Source of the DNA: Erythrobacter sp. JK5
GTDB lineage: Bacteria; Pseudomonadota; Alphaproteobacteria; Sphingomonadales; Sphingomonadaceae
Length of the DNA: 64,000 nt
Assembly (NCBI RefSeq): GCF_018205975.1
Contig: NZ_CP073577.1
Span: forward strand, 1,364,001-1,428,000
Reading direction: 5' to 3'
This document shows, piece by piece, positions 1 to 8,735 of the stretch. A program made the translations under genes and the position numbers. A model generated the notes under the pieces. That model was not told the DNA's origin, did not search any database, and was given only the letters and a program-made list of their open reading frames with translations. The stretch's first letter is position 1; the number at the start of each line of letters is the position of its first letter.

Positions 1-1
1 A

Positions 2-208
2 CTGCTCGTCCCCTTCGCGTGGGGCATCCTTTCGCAGCACATCCTCATCGGCACAGCCCTGTCCGGGCTCACCTGGTTCGCCCTTCGAAAGGCGAAGGCG
101 TCAGGTGCCGGGTCGAAACTGGTCCATGCTGCCTACTGGTATCTGCCGGGGAGCTTCCTCGGTCTTAAAGCCACGCCGCCCTCCCACTGCCGCCTGCTTG
201 CAGGCTGA
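2..208 (+). CDS. traL: TraL, F-type T4SS membrane protein (3' end only)
   Basis: Only the last 68 codons are in the window. The fragment contains a hydrophobic stretch (LIGTALSGLTWFAL) and ends with a YWYLP...FLGLKATPPSH segment characteristic of the C-terminus of TraL. TraL is a small inner-membrane protein needed for assembly of the F pilus and is a VirB3 counterpart. It is followed after 11 bases by traE, whose ribosome-binding site (GGGAGGA) lies directly after the TraL stop. The operon therefore begins upstream of the window. Confidence 0.85.
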   Translation: MLVPFAWGILSQHILIGTALSGLTWFALRKAKASGAGSKLVHAAYWYLPGSFLGLKATPPSHCRLLAG

Positions 209-219
209 GGGAGGAACCC

Positions 220-789
220 ATGAGACACGAATTCGCCTATGAGGAAGCGCAGCGTCACCTCAAACAGCGCAACCGCTTCGCCGCGCTGTCAGCCGTGCTG
301 GGCCTTACCAGCCTGCTGGCGGTCGGCGCGGCGGCGACGCGCGAGGAAAGCGTCATTTTGGTGCCTGTCACGACCGAGCGCCTGACGCTCGGGAGCGGCG
401 GTACCGATGCGCACTACCTCGAACTCGTAACCCGCGACACCGCGCTCATGCTGCTCAATCGCGCACCCGAGAGCCTCGACTACTGGATGGAACAGGTCCT
501 CAAGGTGGCAGATCCGTCAGCGCACGGGAGCCTCAAGGCCGAGCTCGTCAAGATCGTCGACGAGCAGCGCGGTTCGGACATCAGCCAGGCCTTCGTCATC
601 TCGCGGATGGAGGTCGACGCGCAGGCGCTCACCGCTGTCGTCACCGGCACGCTCAAGACCTTCGTCGGTGCGCAGGTGATCGCAAGCCAAGAGCGCAGCT
701 TCGAATTCAGCTGGAACCGCCGCGGCCTCAGTCTCGGCCTTACCGGCTTCCGCCAGCTCCCAACCGAAAACGAGGAGGAGAACCCATGA
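220..789 (+). CDS. traE: TraE, F-type pilus assembly protein
   Basis: This 189-residue protein has the size and layout of TraE, the VirB8-like inner-membrane subunit of F-type secretion systems. One membrane segment lies at about residues 20-40, followed by a periplasmic domain with the conserved region around YLELVTRDTALMLLNRAP. The ATG at 220 follows a GAGGGAGGA ribosome-binding site. The stop overlaps the start of traK by four bases (ATGA), which indicates translational coupling. In F, TraE works with TraL, TraK, TraB and TraV in pilus assembly, and the same neighbours are present here. Confidence 0.9.
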   Translation: MRHEFAYEEAQRHLKQRNRFAALSAVLGLTSLLAVGAAATREESVILVPVTTERLTLGSGGTDAHYLELVTRDTALMLLNRAPESLDYWMEQVLKVADPSAHGSLKAELVKIVDEQRGSDISQAFVISRMEVDAQALTAVVTGTLKTFVGAQVIASQERSFEFSWNRRGLSLGLTGFRQLPTENEEENP

Positions 790-1541
790 CACTCCTATCC
801 CGCCCCTTCCCCGCCGCGCTGACCGGCGTTGCGCTGGCAATCGCCACGGCCGCCTACGCTTCACCGGCACATGCCGACCAGTTCGTCGAGGCCGCTGATG
901 GCGCCGCGATCGACTGCGTGCTCGCACGCGGCGCGCTGACCCGTATCGCCCTCATCGAGGACGGTTTCGGCAATGTCTCGAAGATGGCGAGCGGCTATCC
1001 CTACAACGATTTCGAGGTGACCCACGAGCCGGTGCGCGGCGACATCTATGTCTCGGTGCCGCTGCAATATGCGAGCGCAAGGGTCAGCTTCTTCGCGACG
1101 AGCAGCGCGGGCTATGTCTACAAGTTCACCTGCCGCGTCGAAGGCGAGGAAGCGAGCCAGCTCTTCGTCACCAATCCCGCGCTCGCCAAATCCCAGGCGA
1201 GCGAGTGGGAAGGCCAAGCCCCGACCCGCGACGAGGCCGCGATCCGGCTGATCGAGGCGATGGCGAGCGACGGGGTTCTGCCGGGCTTCCGGGCCCGCAC
1301 CGAACTCTCTCGACCACGCCGAACCGACAGTCTCGAAGTGCAGCAGGTCGCCGAATACGAAGGTGCCGAGCTGATCGGTCAGGCCTTTACTCTACGCAAT
1401 CTCGGCCCGATGCCCGTCGACCTTGCCGGTGAACGCGAGGCGCCCGCCGGGGCGCTGGCCTTTGCCTATGGCCGAGACAGCCTCCAGCCCGGCGAGAGCA
1501 CGCAGGCCTTCCTCGTCTTTACAAAGGGAGGGCTCGAATAA
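786..1541 (+). CDS. traK: TraK, secretin-like outer-membrane T4SS subunit
   Basis: The 251-residue product starts with a signal peptide (basic start, hydrophobic core to about residue 27, AHA before the likely cleavage near residue 31). It then shows the mostly beta region expected of TraK, the VirB9-like protein of F-type systems that bridges TraV in the outer membrane and TraB in the inner membrane. The start overlaps traE by ATGA and the stop overlaps the traB start (TAATG), so traE, traK and traB are probably co-translated. Length is close to that of F TraK (242 residues). Confidence 0.88.
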   Translation: MTLLSRPFPAALTGVALAIATAAYASPAHADQFVEAADGAAIDCVLARGALTRIALIEDGFGNVSKMASGYPYNDFEVTHEPVRGDIYVSVPLQYASARVSFFATSSAGYVYKFTCRVEGEEASQLFVTNPALAKSQASEWEGQAPTRDEAAIRLIEAMASDGVLPGFRARTELSRPRRTDSLEVQQVAEYEGAELIGQAFTLRNLGPMPVDLAGEREAPAGALAFAYGRDSLQPGESTQAFLVFTKGGLE

Positions 1542-2824
1542 TGGCCGATCCCGACACACGCGATACGCCCGCGGCAGCGCCCAAGGACGAGACGCGCGGC
1601 GAAGCCCGGCGCAATCTCAACCGCACGGTGGCGCAGAAGCAGAAGCTGCTGCTCGCCGGGATCGGCGGGGTGGCACTCATCGCCGGTTCGATGTTCATCT
1701 TCGGTGGTGAGGATGAAGCGAGCGCCGACGGCGCGGGCGCGACCACGATCGAGACCGGCGCGCTGGTCAATCGCAATCTCTCGCAGCGCGAATTCGTCGC
1801 CACTTACGGCAACCGCCTCGATGCGCAGGGCAAGGCGATCAAGGACCTGCAGGAGAGCCAGCTTCCCAAGGCTTCTATCGAGCAGGAGCTCGAAGCGCTG
1901 CGCGGCGAAAACGCGCGGATGCTGAGCGACGGCCAGGCGGCGATCGATGCGATCTCGGCGGAGAACGCCGCCTTGCGCTCAGAACTCGAAACCGTCCGCG
2001 CCAATCCCCCGATCGCGCCGGCGGCCGCAGTCGATCCGCAGGCTCCGGGCTTTGCTCCCGGACCGCTCGAGCCGCCGAGCGAACCCAAGGCAAGCCTGCT
2101 GAGCTTCTCATCCGAAAAGCCGGGCGCAGCCAAAGTCAAGGCAACCGAGAACGCGCCGCCGCTGCTGCTCGAGGCAAGCCGCGATTACCTGCCGCCCAAC
2201 AGCTATGCACCTGCTACCGTGATCGTCGGGGTCGACGCCTCGACGGGCGTGACCAGCCAGAGCGATCCGCTGCCCGTTGTGCTGCGCATCACCGGCCCGG
2301 CGCGCTCGGTGCTGCAGGGCAACAAGCTCCTCACCACCGATCTCACCGGCTGCCTCGTGAACGGCGCGGCGCGCGGCGATCTCTCGGCCGAGAAGGTTTA
2401 CGTGAAGCTCGTGCGCATGACCTGCGCGCAACCAGGTGGACGCTTCGCGGTCAGCGAGGTCAAGGGGTTCATCGCCTTCGCCGGCAAGTCGGGCGTGCGC
2501 GGCAATGTCGTCAGCCGCGAAGGCAGCCTCGTCAGCCAGGCGCTGCTCGCCGGAATCGTCGGCGGCTTCGGCCGCGGCTTCTCGGCCAATGCCAACGGCA
2601 TCTTTGCGCAGCCTGTCGGCAGCGACGGCAAGCGCGACGCGCTCTCGCCGACCGACATCCTCGCAGGCGGCCTGGGCCAGGGCGCGGGCGAAGCCGCCGA
2701 CACCGTCAGCAAATACCTCATCGAACGCGCAGAACAGTACCAACCCGTCGTCGAGATGCCGACCGGCATCGCAGTCGAGATCGTCTTTCTTGACGGCGTC
2801 CATGTCAGGAGCACACCCCAATGA
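1541..2824 (+). CDS. traB: TraB, VirB10-like T4SS scaffold
   Basis: The 427-residue protein has a cytoplasmic N-terminus, one membrane segment at about residues 36-55, a predicted coiled coil over about residues 95-155 with regular heptads, a Pro/Ala-rich linker and a conserved C-terminal beta-barrel domain (TrbI/VirB10 type). TraB spans the periplasm and connects the inner-membrane complex to the TraK/TraV outer-membrane ring. It is somewhat shorter than F TraB (475 residues). It is joined by overlap to traK on one side and to the dsbC-like gene on the other. Confidence 0.9.
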   Translation: MADPDTRDTPAAAPKDETRGEARRNLNRTVAQKQKLLLAGIGGVALIAGSMFIFGGEDEASADGAGATTIETGALVNRNLSQREFVATYGNRLDAQGKAIKDLQESQLPKASIEQELEALRGENARMLSDGQAAIDAISAENAALRSELETVRANPPIAPAAAVDPQAPGFAPGPLEPPSEPKASLLSFSSEKPGAAKVKATENAPPLLLEASRDYLPPNSYAPATVIVGVDASTGVTSQSDPLPVVLRITGPARSVLQGNKLLTTDLTGCLVNGAARGDLSAEKVYVKLVRMTCAQPGGRFAVSEVKGFIAFAGKSGVRGNVVSREGSLVSQALLAGIVGGFGRGFSANANGIFAQPVGSDGKRDALSPTDILAGGLGQGAGEAADTVSKYLIERAEQYQPVVEMPTGIAVEIVFLDGVHVRSTPQ

Positions 2825-3699
2825 ACTACTCGAACCAGCGGCCCGGCCTCAAGGCGCGCGCCGCGCACATATCGCTCGCCGCCGCCAGCGCAGCAGCCCT
2901 CCTTACAAGCGGCGTCGCGATCGTAACCGCCATGCCCGCGCAGGCCGCGATCACGCGAGATGTGGTTGAAGCGCTCAAGCTTCGTCTGCCCAGAACGCCG
3001 ATCGACGCGCTCGATTGCACGACATTCGCGCCATGGTGCGAGGTCGTCTCGGGAGAGACGCTGTTCTACATCGACGAAGCGGCACGCTACCTCTTCGTCG
3101 GGCGGCTCTACGACATGGAGGAGCGGCGCGACGTGACTGCCGCGCGCCTGCTCGAACTCAACCCCGACCTGCTCGCCGCCGGCGCAGCCCGCCACGCCGG
3201 CGAGGACACTGGAGGGCGCCATGACGTTGCCGAAACCCGCGACAGGCAGGTCGCGACGCATGTCGATCTCAAAGCCCTTCCCAAGGAAGGCGCGATCCTG
3301 TGGGGCAATCCCAAGGGGCTGAAGCTGGTTGTCTTCTCGGATTTCCAGTGCGGCTACTGTAAGCGGCTCACCGGCGAACTCGAAAAGGCAGGCGTTCTTG
3401 TCGAGGAACGGCCGATCTCGATCTTCGGCGCGTCGAGCCGCCGCTTGTCCGAGGCGGTGCTGTGCGCCGCCGACCCGGTCGAGGCGCTCCATGCCGCATA
3501 CACCGGCAAGCACCTCGAACCGCGCGCAACCTGCAAAAAGTCAGCTGCGCTCGATGCCAACGAAGCCTTTGCACAGGCCAACGGCTTTGCCGGAACCCCG
3601 GTAATCGTCCGGGCGCGCGACGGTGCGGTGCTGCACGGCTACCGTGATGCAAAGACACTGCGCGCCTTTGCCAATGCCAAGACCGGATCGAAGCAATGA
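2821..3699 (+). CDS. DsbC-like thiol:disulfide isomerase of the T4SS
   Basis: This 292-residue protein has an N-terminal signal or anchor region (to about residue 43), a DsbC-type N-terminal dimerisation segment, and a thioredoxin fold with a CGYC active site at residues 177-180 preceded by VVFSDFQ. A cis-proline loop GTPVIV follows near residue 258. It probably isomerises disulfides in the cysteine-rich periplasmic Tra proteins, of which TraU, TraN and TraH are encoded downstream. F-like systems outside enterobacteria often carry such a gene between traB and traV. Overlap with traB (ATGA) and with the traV start supports operon membership. Confidence 0.85.
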   Translation: MNYSNQRPGLKARAAHISLAAASAAALLTSGVAIVTAMPAQAAITRDVVEALKLRLPRTPIDALDCTTFAPWCEVVSGETLFYIDEAARYLFVGRLYDMEERRDVTAARLLELNPDLLAAGAARHAGEDTGGRHDVAETRDRQVATHVDLKALPKEGAILWGNPKGLKLVVFSDFQCGYCKRLTGELEKAGVLVEERPISIFGASSRRLSEAVLCAADPVEALHAAYTGKHLEPRATCKKSAALDANEAFAQANGFAGTPVIVRARDGAVLHGYRDAKTLRAFANAKTGSKQ

Positions 3700-4278
3700 G
3701 CGGCGGTGCGACCCGTGTCGGAGCGACGGCAATTCTCGCGTTGATGATCGCCGGCTGTGCGACGCTTGGCGGCAACGTCAAGGGCGACTTTTCCTGCCGG
3801 GCACCGGAGGGAAGCTGCGCGCCGACCTCGATGATCGACGATACCGCGACCCGCGTTTCACAGGCAGAACGGTCCGGTCATGCCTCTGCGGGAGCGCACA
3901 GGGCCGGTGATCGCGGATTGCGGATCGTTGTTGCGGGCTACCGCGACGGGGCGGGCCGCATCCACGAGGCCCGGGTTGTTCATGTCGTGCTGCCCGATCG
4001 CGCTGCCGAGCGCTGGCGCGCGCCGCGTTCGACCGGCGACGTGCTTCGCGCACTGGCGCGTCCGGCTGAAGCAGAAGTCGCCCCGCCCGCCGCCGCAGAA
4101 GCAATTCCTTTTCAGCTTTCCAATCCGTCCCCCAGCAGCCTCCCGATGTCCTGGTCATCCCCTCGCAGGATCTGACGGAGCTGCCCGGCGCCAAAGCGCC
4201 GGACCCCGGGGCACCTGGTCGTCCCCCTCCCCCGGCCAGGTGCCCCACCCCGTTCTGCCCGAAGGAGAGCCCAAGTGA
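3696..4278 (+). CDS. traV: TraV outer-membrane lipoprotein, frameshifted twice near its 3' end
   Basis: The product starts with a lipoprotein signal (LMIAGC, lipidated Cys21) and has the Cys pair FSC...GSC (Cys34, Cys41) common in TraV, the VirB7-like outer-membrane anchor. Read without correction the frame stops at 4175 (159 residues). One added C in the C5 run at 4129-4133 opens a frame reading PDVLVIPSQDLTELPGAK. A second added C in the runs at 4223-4233 leads to ...PHPVLPEGEPK and a stop at 4276-4278 that overlaps the traC GTG start, the overlap style seen at every other junction here. The corrected length would be 194 residues. The exact positions of the shifts are inferred. Confidence 0.72.
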
Positions 4279-6823
4279 ACCTCTCGCTATCCTCTGCGCG
4301 CGACGCGCTTCTCGCTGGCCTGTTCGGCGATGCGAAAAGGGGCGACCATGCGCAGCCGCGTTTCGCGCTCGACATGCTGTCGGACTGGCTTCCGTACCGC
4401 GTCTATGACGAGGGCCCGGGGCTCTACCGCAACGCGCACTCGAAGGGCTTCATTCTCGAAGTCACCCCGCTCATCGGCGCCGACGAGCGGACAGGTGAGA
4501 TCCTCGGCCAGTTCTTCTCCGAGAGCCTGCCGCAAGGCGCCTGCCTGCAGGTGCTGAACTTCGCGTCCCCGCGCATCGGCGCCATCGTCGGCCCTTGGTT
4601 CGCGCCGCGCTACGAGCAGGGCGGGATCTACGAAGCGATTGCGAAAGCCCGCACCAACCGGCTCTACGATCTCGTCTGGAACTCGGGCTCGGCACACGCG
4701 CCGTTTCATGCACGCCAAGTGCGTCTGGTGCTCTCGCTCGGCGTTCCGGTGCCCGGAAGCGTCACCGATGCAGAACTCACCGAATGCCGCGACGGGATGG
4801 CAGGCATGCTGAACTCGCTCGGCCTTGCATCGAACAGGCTCGAGCCCGCAGGCCTGCTCGCACTGGTCGACGAACTCACCTCGCCGACGACAGCGCGCGA
4901 ACCCGATCTCACCCACTGGAACCGCGAGGACACGCTCGACGCGCAGGCCATCCGCCGCGATATCGAACTCGAGGTCGAGGACGACCGGCTGATCTTGCGC
5001 ACCGAGCGCTTCCGCGAAACCGGACGCGGCCGCGACGGCGTGCCGCAAATGGGTGAGTGCTATCCCGATCGCTTCGATGTGCGCCACTACGGCGTGCGCT
5101 CTACCCCTGAGCGCTGGGCACCGTGGGAATGCGCGCGGCTCATCGGCGACATGTTCACCGACAAGCTGCGCTTTCCCTGCCCGGCTGCGACCATGCTGTG
5201 CCTGCATTATCCCGACCAGGAAGCCGCCTCGGCGCGCGCAGGCTACAAGTTCATGCGCACCACCAGCCTGTCGGAAACGAAGAGCGCACGTTTCCTGCCT
5301 AAACTGTCCGAGCAGTCGGCAGAATGGAGACATGTCCAGGCCGAGCTCCAGGCGGGCAAGAAGCTGGTCAAGCTGTTCTACGGTCTCACCACGATCTCGC
5401 CGCTCGGCGAAGGCGATGCGCATGAGCGCACGGTCAAGGCTATCTACAAGGCAGCCGGCTGGGACCTCGCCGACGAGCGCTTTCTCCAGCTCCAGGGTCT
5501 CGTCGCGGCCTTCCCGCTGAGCCTCGCCGACGGGCTTGTCCACGACCTTGCTCGGCTCAAGCGCTTCCGGACCATGCTCTCGACCACCGCGGCCCATATC
5601 GCCCCGCTGCAGGGCGAGTATCTCGGCGGCACTATCCCGCACCTGCTGCTTCTCGGCCGGCGCGGCCAGCCCTTCTTCTGGTCACCCTTCGAGAACGCGG
5701 CGGGCAACCACAACATCGCGATCTGCGGGAAGTCGGGCTCGGGCAAGTCTGTGCTCCTGCAGGAACTGTGCGCAGCGCTACGCGGCGCGGGCGCGAAGGT
5801 CGTGGTGATCGATGACGGACGCAGTTTTGAGCATTCGGTCAAGCTGCAAGGCGGCCGCTTTGTCGAGTTTACGCTCGCCTCGGGCTTCTCCTTGAATCCA
5901 TTCTCAATGGTCGATGATGCCCGCGCGCATGAAGACGAGGATTACCAGCTCGACTGCTTTGCGATGATCAAAGCGATCGTCGGCCAGATGGCGCGGCCAA
6001 GCGCCGCCCCTCGGACACCGAGCGCGGGCTGATCGATCTTGCAGTGACCCAGGTCTGGAATACGCTCGGCAGCGGCGGCGCGATCGACGACGTCGCGCAT
6101 GCACTCCATCAGAGCGACAACGAGGCGGGCAAGGACCTCGCTACCGCGATCGCGCCCTTCTGCCGCGGTGGCAGCTACGCCGGCTTCTTCTCCGGGAAAG
6201 CGAGCTTCGCGCTCGAAGACGATTTCACCGTCTTCGAGATGAGCGACCTCGCGTCCCGCGAGGAGCTTCGAAGCGTTGTCCTCTCGGCAATCATGTTCAT
6301 GACCGGTCAGGCGATGACGCGCTCGTCGCGCTCGACCAAGAAGCTGCTGCTGATCGACGAGGCCTGGGCGATGCTCAAGGGCGGTTCGATGGGCGAGTTC
6401 GTCGAGACCTATGCCCGCACCGCGCGCAAATATGGCGGCGCGCTTGCGACCGCGACTCAGTCCTTGAACGACTACTACAAGTCCGATGGTGCGCGCGCCG
6501 CGCTCGAAAACAGCGACTGGATGCTGGTGCTCCAACAGAAGCCCGAGACCATCGCCGATTTCCGCAAGGAGGCCCGGCTCGACATGGACGACCGGACCGA
6601 GACGCTGATCCGCAGCCTCAAGCGCTCGGGCACCGAGTACAGCGAGATCTACCTCAAAGGTCCCGAGATGGAAGCCGTTGGACGCCTGGTGCTCGACCCA
6701 CTCTCCGCGACGATCTTCTCCTCCGATCCTGACACCTATGCCGCGATCCACCGCCATGTCGAAAACGGCATGCCGCTGGAGCGCGCAGTCGCGCTGGTCG
6801 CAGGTGTGGAAGGAGGCATGTGA
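4275..6823 (+). CDS. traC: TraC, VirB4-like ATPase of F-type T4SS, one-base frameshift
   Basis: TraC is the cytoplasmic ATPase that energises pilus assembly. The GTG at 4275 overlaps the likely end of traV. Walker A (GKSGSGKS) is at residues 485-492. Walker B (LLLIDEAWAML) and the conserved YARTARKYGGALATATQS segment come after the break. The upstream frame ends at 6032, while the downstream frame is open through SDTERGLIDLAVTQVW to 6823. Adding one C to the C4 run at 6007-6010 joins them into 849 residues, matching F TraC (875). Taken literally, the gene would make a 585-residue product lacking Walker B. Confidence 0.88.
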
Positions 6824-7227
6824 TGGTGCTCGAGACCACCACGCTCGTCGATCGCGTGCCGCTTCCGTCAGTCAGACAAGCCCGCGACAAGCACCGTGTG
6901 ATCGACTGGCTGGCGCTGTTCCAGGGCACCTGCCTGGTGCTGATCGAAACGGCAAGCTTCGCGGCGAGCACGCTGCTGCTGGTCCTCGGCCTGCCGCTGT
7001 TCGTGTTCCTGGCTGTAGCAGGCTGGGATCTCACGGCGCTGTTCGCGCAGCTCGGCAATCTTGCCGACCATTACCGCACCGCTGAACCGGTCGCGCGCCG
7101 CTTCTTTGCCCAGGACCTCCAGATCGCATTCCTCATCGCATCTGGCGGCCTCGCCCTGCTGCGATTGCCGGCTTTCTTGCACCGCCTCGATCGCCGCCTC
7201 TCCGAAGGATCTCCTCGCCATGGATAG
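6823..7227 (+). CDS. Small inner-membrane protein of the tra operon, function unknown
   Basis: This 134-residue protein has no family I can name. It shows a long hydrophobic region at about residues 28-70 that can form two membrane passes, and another hydrophobic stretch near residues 105-120, ending in a basic tail. The ATG at 6823 overlaps the traC stop (TGATG) and sits six bases after a perfect AGGAGG at 6811-6816. An in-frame GTG at 6820 is less likely as start. The position between traC and trbI is where F carries unrelated small genes. A role in pilus assembly is inferred from location only. Confidence 0.7.
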   Translation: MVLETTTLVDRVPLPSVRQARDKHRVIDWLALFQGTCLVLIETASFAASTLLLVLGLPLFVFLAVAGWDLTALFAQLGNLADHYRTAEPVARRFFAQDLQIAFLIASGGLALLRLPAFLHRLDRRLSEGSPRHG

Positions 7228-7600
7228 ACTGAACCTCCCGCTGCGCCAGCTGGGCCCGAAACTCCTCGCTTTAGCGGTGCTCGTTGCCGCGCTCCTGTGG
7301 GGTGCGTGGATTACGCAGCAAGTCACTGCCGCGCCCAAGCAGCGGATCGTCACGGTCCGGCTTGCCGAGACCATCGGGACATTCGTCGAGGAGGCCGCGC
7401 GCGCCGATGCCGATCCGGCGGTCGTCCAGGCGGCTAGCCTTGCCTACCTCAAGGCCGCCGAAAGCGCCGTCGCCGACATGGGCCATGACGGCCGCGTGGT
7501 GCTGGTTGCCGAGGCCGTGCTCGCGGGCGCTGCCGAAGACGCAACCCCCGAACTCGAGCAGCGCATTGCGGACCAGCTCGCCGGGGAGAAGCAGCCATGA
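7220..7600 (+). CDS. trbI: TrbI, F-type T4SS inner-membrane protein
   Basis: The 126-residue product has one membrane segment at about residues 13-30 and the conserved stretch RIVTVRLAETIGTFVEEAAR found in F-type TrbI. In F, TrbI influences pilus extension and retraction. ATG 7220 overlaps the preceding gene by eight bases. The frame is open upstream to 7061, but only the 7220 start puts the membrane segment at the N-terminus and fits the family length (128 residues in F). The stop overlaps the next gene by ATGA. Confidence 0.82.
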   Translation: MDRLNLPLRQLGPKLLALAVLVAALLWGAWITQQVTAAPKQRIVTVRLAETIGTFVEEAARADADPAVVQAASLAYLKAAESAVADMGHDGRVVLVAEAVLAGAAEDATPELEQRIADQLAGEKQP

Positions 7601-8103
7601 GCCTGACCCGCTCGATCCTCCGTACGCTGCTGCTCTCGGGGCTGGTCCTGCTACCGCTCGCCTGGGCGCCGCTCGATGCCTTCAGCAAGGACCACGCGTT
7701 CCTCATCAATGCGAGCCCGAGCCTGCCCAACTGGGCGTTCTGGCTCGACAAGCACGCGCCGATCAAACGCGGCAGCCTGATCTTCTTCGAGCCGCCGCAA
7801 AGCGAGCTGGTCGAAAGGCATTTCGGAAAAGGACCGCAGATGTTCGGCAAGCGCGTGCTTGGCATGCCGGGCGATGTCGTGCGCCACGAGGGCGATGCGG
7901 TCTTCATCAACGGGAAGCAGGTCGCGAGCCTGCTCGAGGTCACCCGCCTTGGCGTGCCGCTCGCGCGCGGTCCCGAAGGCGCAATACCGGAAGGTTGCTA
8001 CTACACCGGCACCAGCCATCCCCGCGGGCTCGACAGCCGCTATGGCGCAATCGGCTTCGTGTGCCGCGGACAAATCCTTGGCAGCGGGAGGGCGATCCTG
8101 TGA
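7597..8103 (+). CDS. TraF-type S26 signal peptidase
   Basis: The 168-residue protein resembles TraF/TrhF conjugative peptidases of family S26. An N-terminal membrane segment (residues 7-24) precedes the NASPSLP motif with the likely nucleophile Ser42. The general-base lysine is Lys85 in the GKRVLGMPGD motif. In related systems the enzyme matures or cyclises pilin. Here it probably processes the pilin, whose gene (traA) is not in the window and would be expected upstream of traL. It overlaps trbI and traW by one to four bases. Confidence 0.85.
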   Translation: MSLTRSILRTLLLSGLVLLPLAWAPLDAFSKDHAFLINASPSLPNWAFWLDKHAPIKRGSLIFFEPPQSELVERHFGKGPQMFGKRVLGMPGDVVRHEGDAVFINGKQVASLLEVTRLGVPLARGPEGAIPEGCYYTGTSHPRGLDSRYGAIGFVCRGQILGSGRAIL

Positions 8104-8735
8104 TGCGCTCCCTCTTTCCGCTTGGCGCGCTTCTCCTCGCTGCGCTCCCTGCCAGCCTGCAGGCACGAGACTACGGCCAGCGCGGCGCGGTCTTCCCCGT
8201 GATCGAGCGCGATCTCTTGGAACAGATCCATACGCGCCTCGCCCAGATGGAAAAGTCGGGCGAGACCGCGCGGCTCAACGAGGAACTCAAGCGTCGCACG
8301 ATCGCCCGCGTCAACCGGCCTGATCCGGTTGCCGGCGTGATCCGCGCAAGCGCAAGCCGCAGCTGGGCGTTCGACCCGACGATCACGCTTGCTGCCGATA
8401 TCCGCGGGGCCAAAGGCGAGCTCATCCATGCTGCCGGAACGAGGGTCAACCCGCTCGACAGCGTCAAGCTGCGCGGCGACCTCCTGTTTCTCGACGGCGA
8501 CGATCCGGCGCAGGTCGCCTGGTCGCTGAGGCAAGAGGTCAATGCCAAGCTGATCCTCGTCAAGGGTGCGCCGCTCGAGCTGATGAAGGCCCGCCAGCGA
8601 AGGTTCTATTTCGACCAGGGCGGCAAGCTGACGCAAAAATTCGGCATCAAGGCCGTTCCCGCGCGGGTGCGCCAGAACGGGCGCGTCCTCGAAGTCAGCG
8701 AGATTGCGCTGTCGCGCCGGAAGGCACAGCCATGA
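8103..8735 (+). CDS. traW: TraW, F-type pilus assembly protein
   Basis: The 210-residue exported protein has a signal peptide (residues 1-20, cleavage near LQA) and the TraW-like pattern ARDYGQRGAVFPVIERDLL near the mature N-terminus. A conserved C-terminal domain contains DGDDPAQVAW and KGAPLELMKARQRRFYFDQGG. TraW is a periplasmic protein that acts with TrbC and TraU in pilus assembly. ATG 8103 shares a base with the upstream stop (TGATG), and its own stop overlaps traU. Length equals that of F TraW (210). Confidence 0.9.
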   Translation: MRSLFPLGALLLAALPASLQARDYGQRGAVFPVIERDLLEQIHTRLAQMEKSGETARLNEELKRRTIARVNRPDPVAGVIRASASRSWAFDPTITLAADIRGAKGELIHAAGTRVNPLDSVKLRGDLLFLDGDDPAQVAWSLRQEVNAKLILVKGAPLELMKARQRRFYFDQGGKLTQKFGIKAVPARVRQNGRVLEVSEIALSRRKAQP

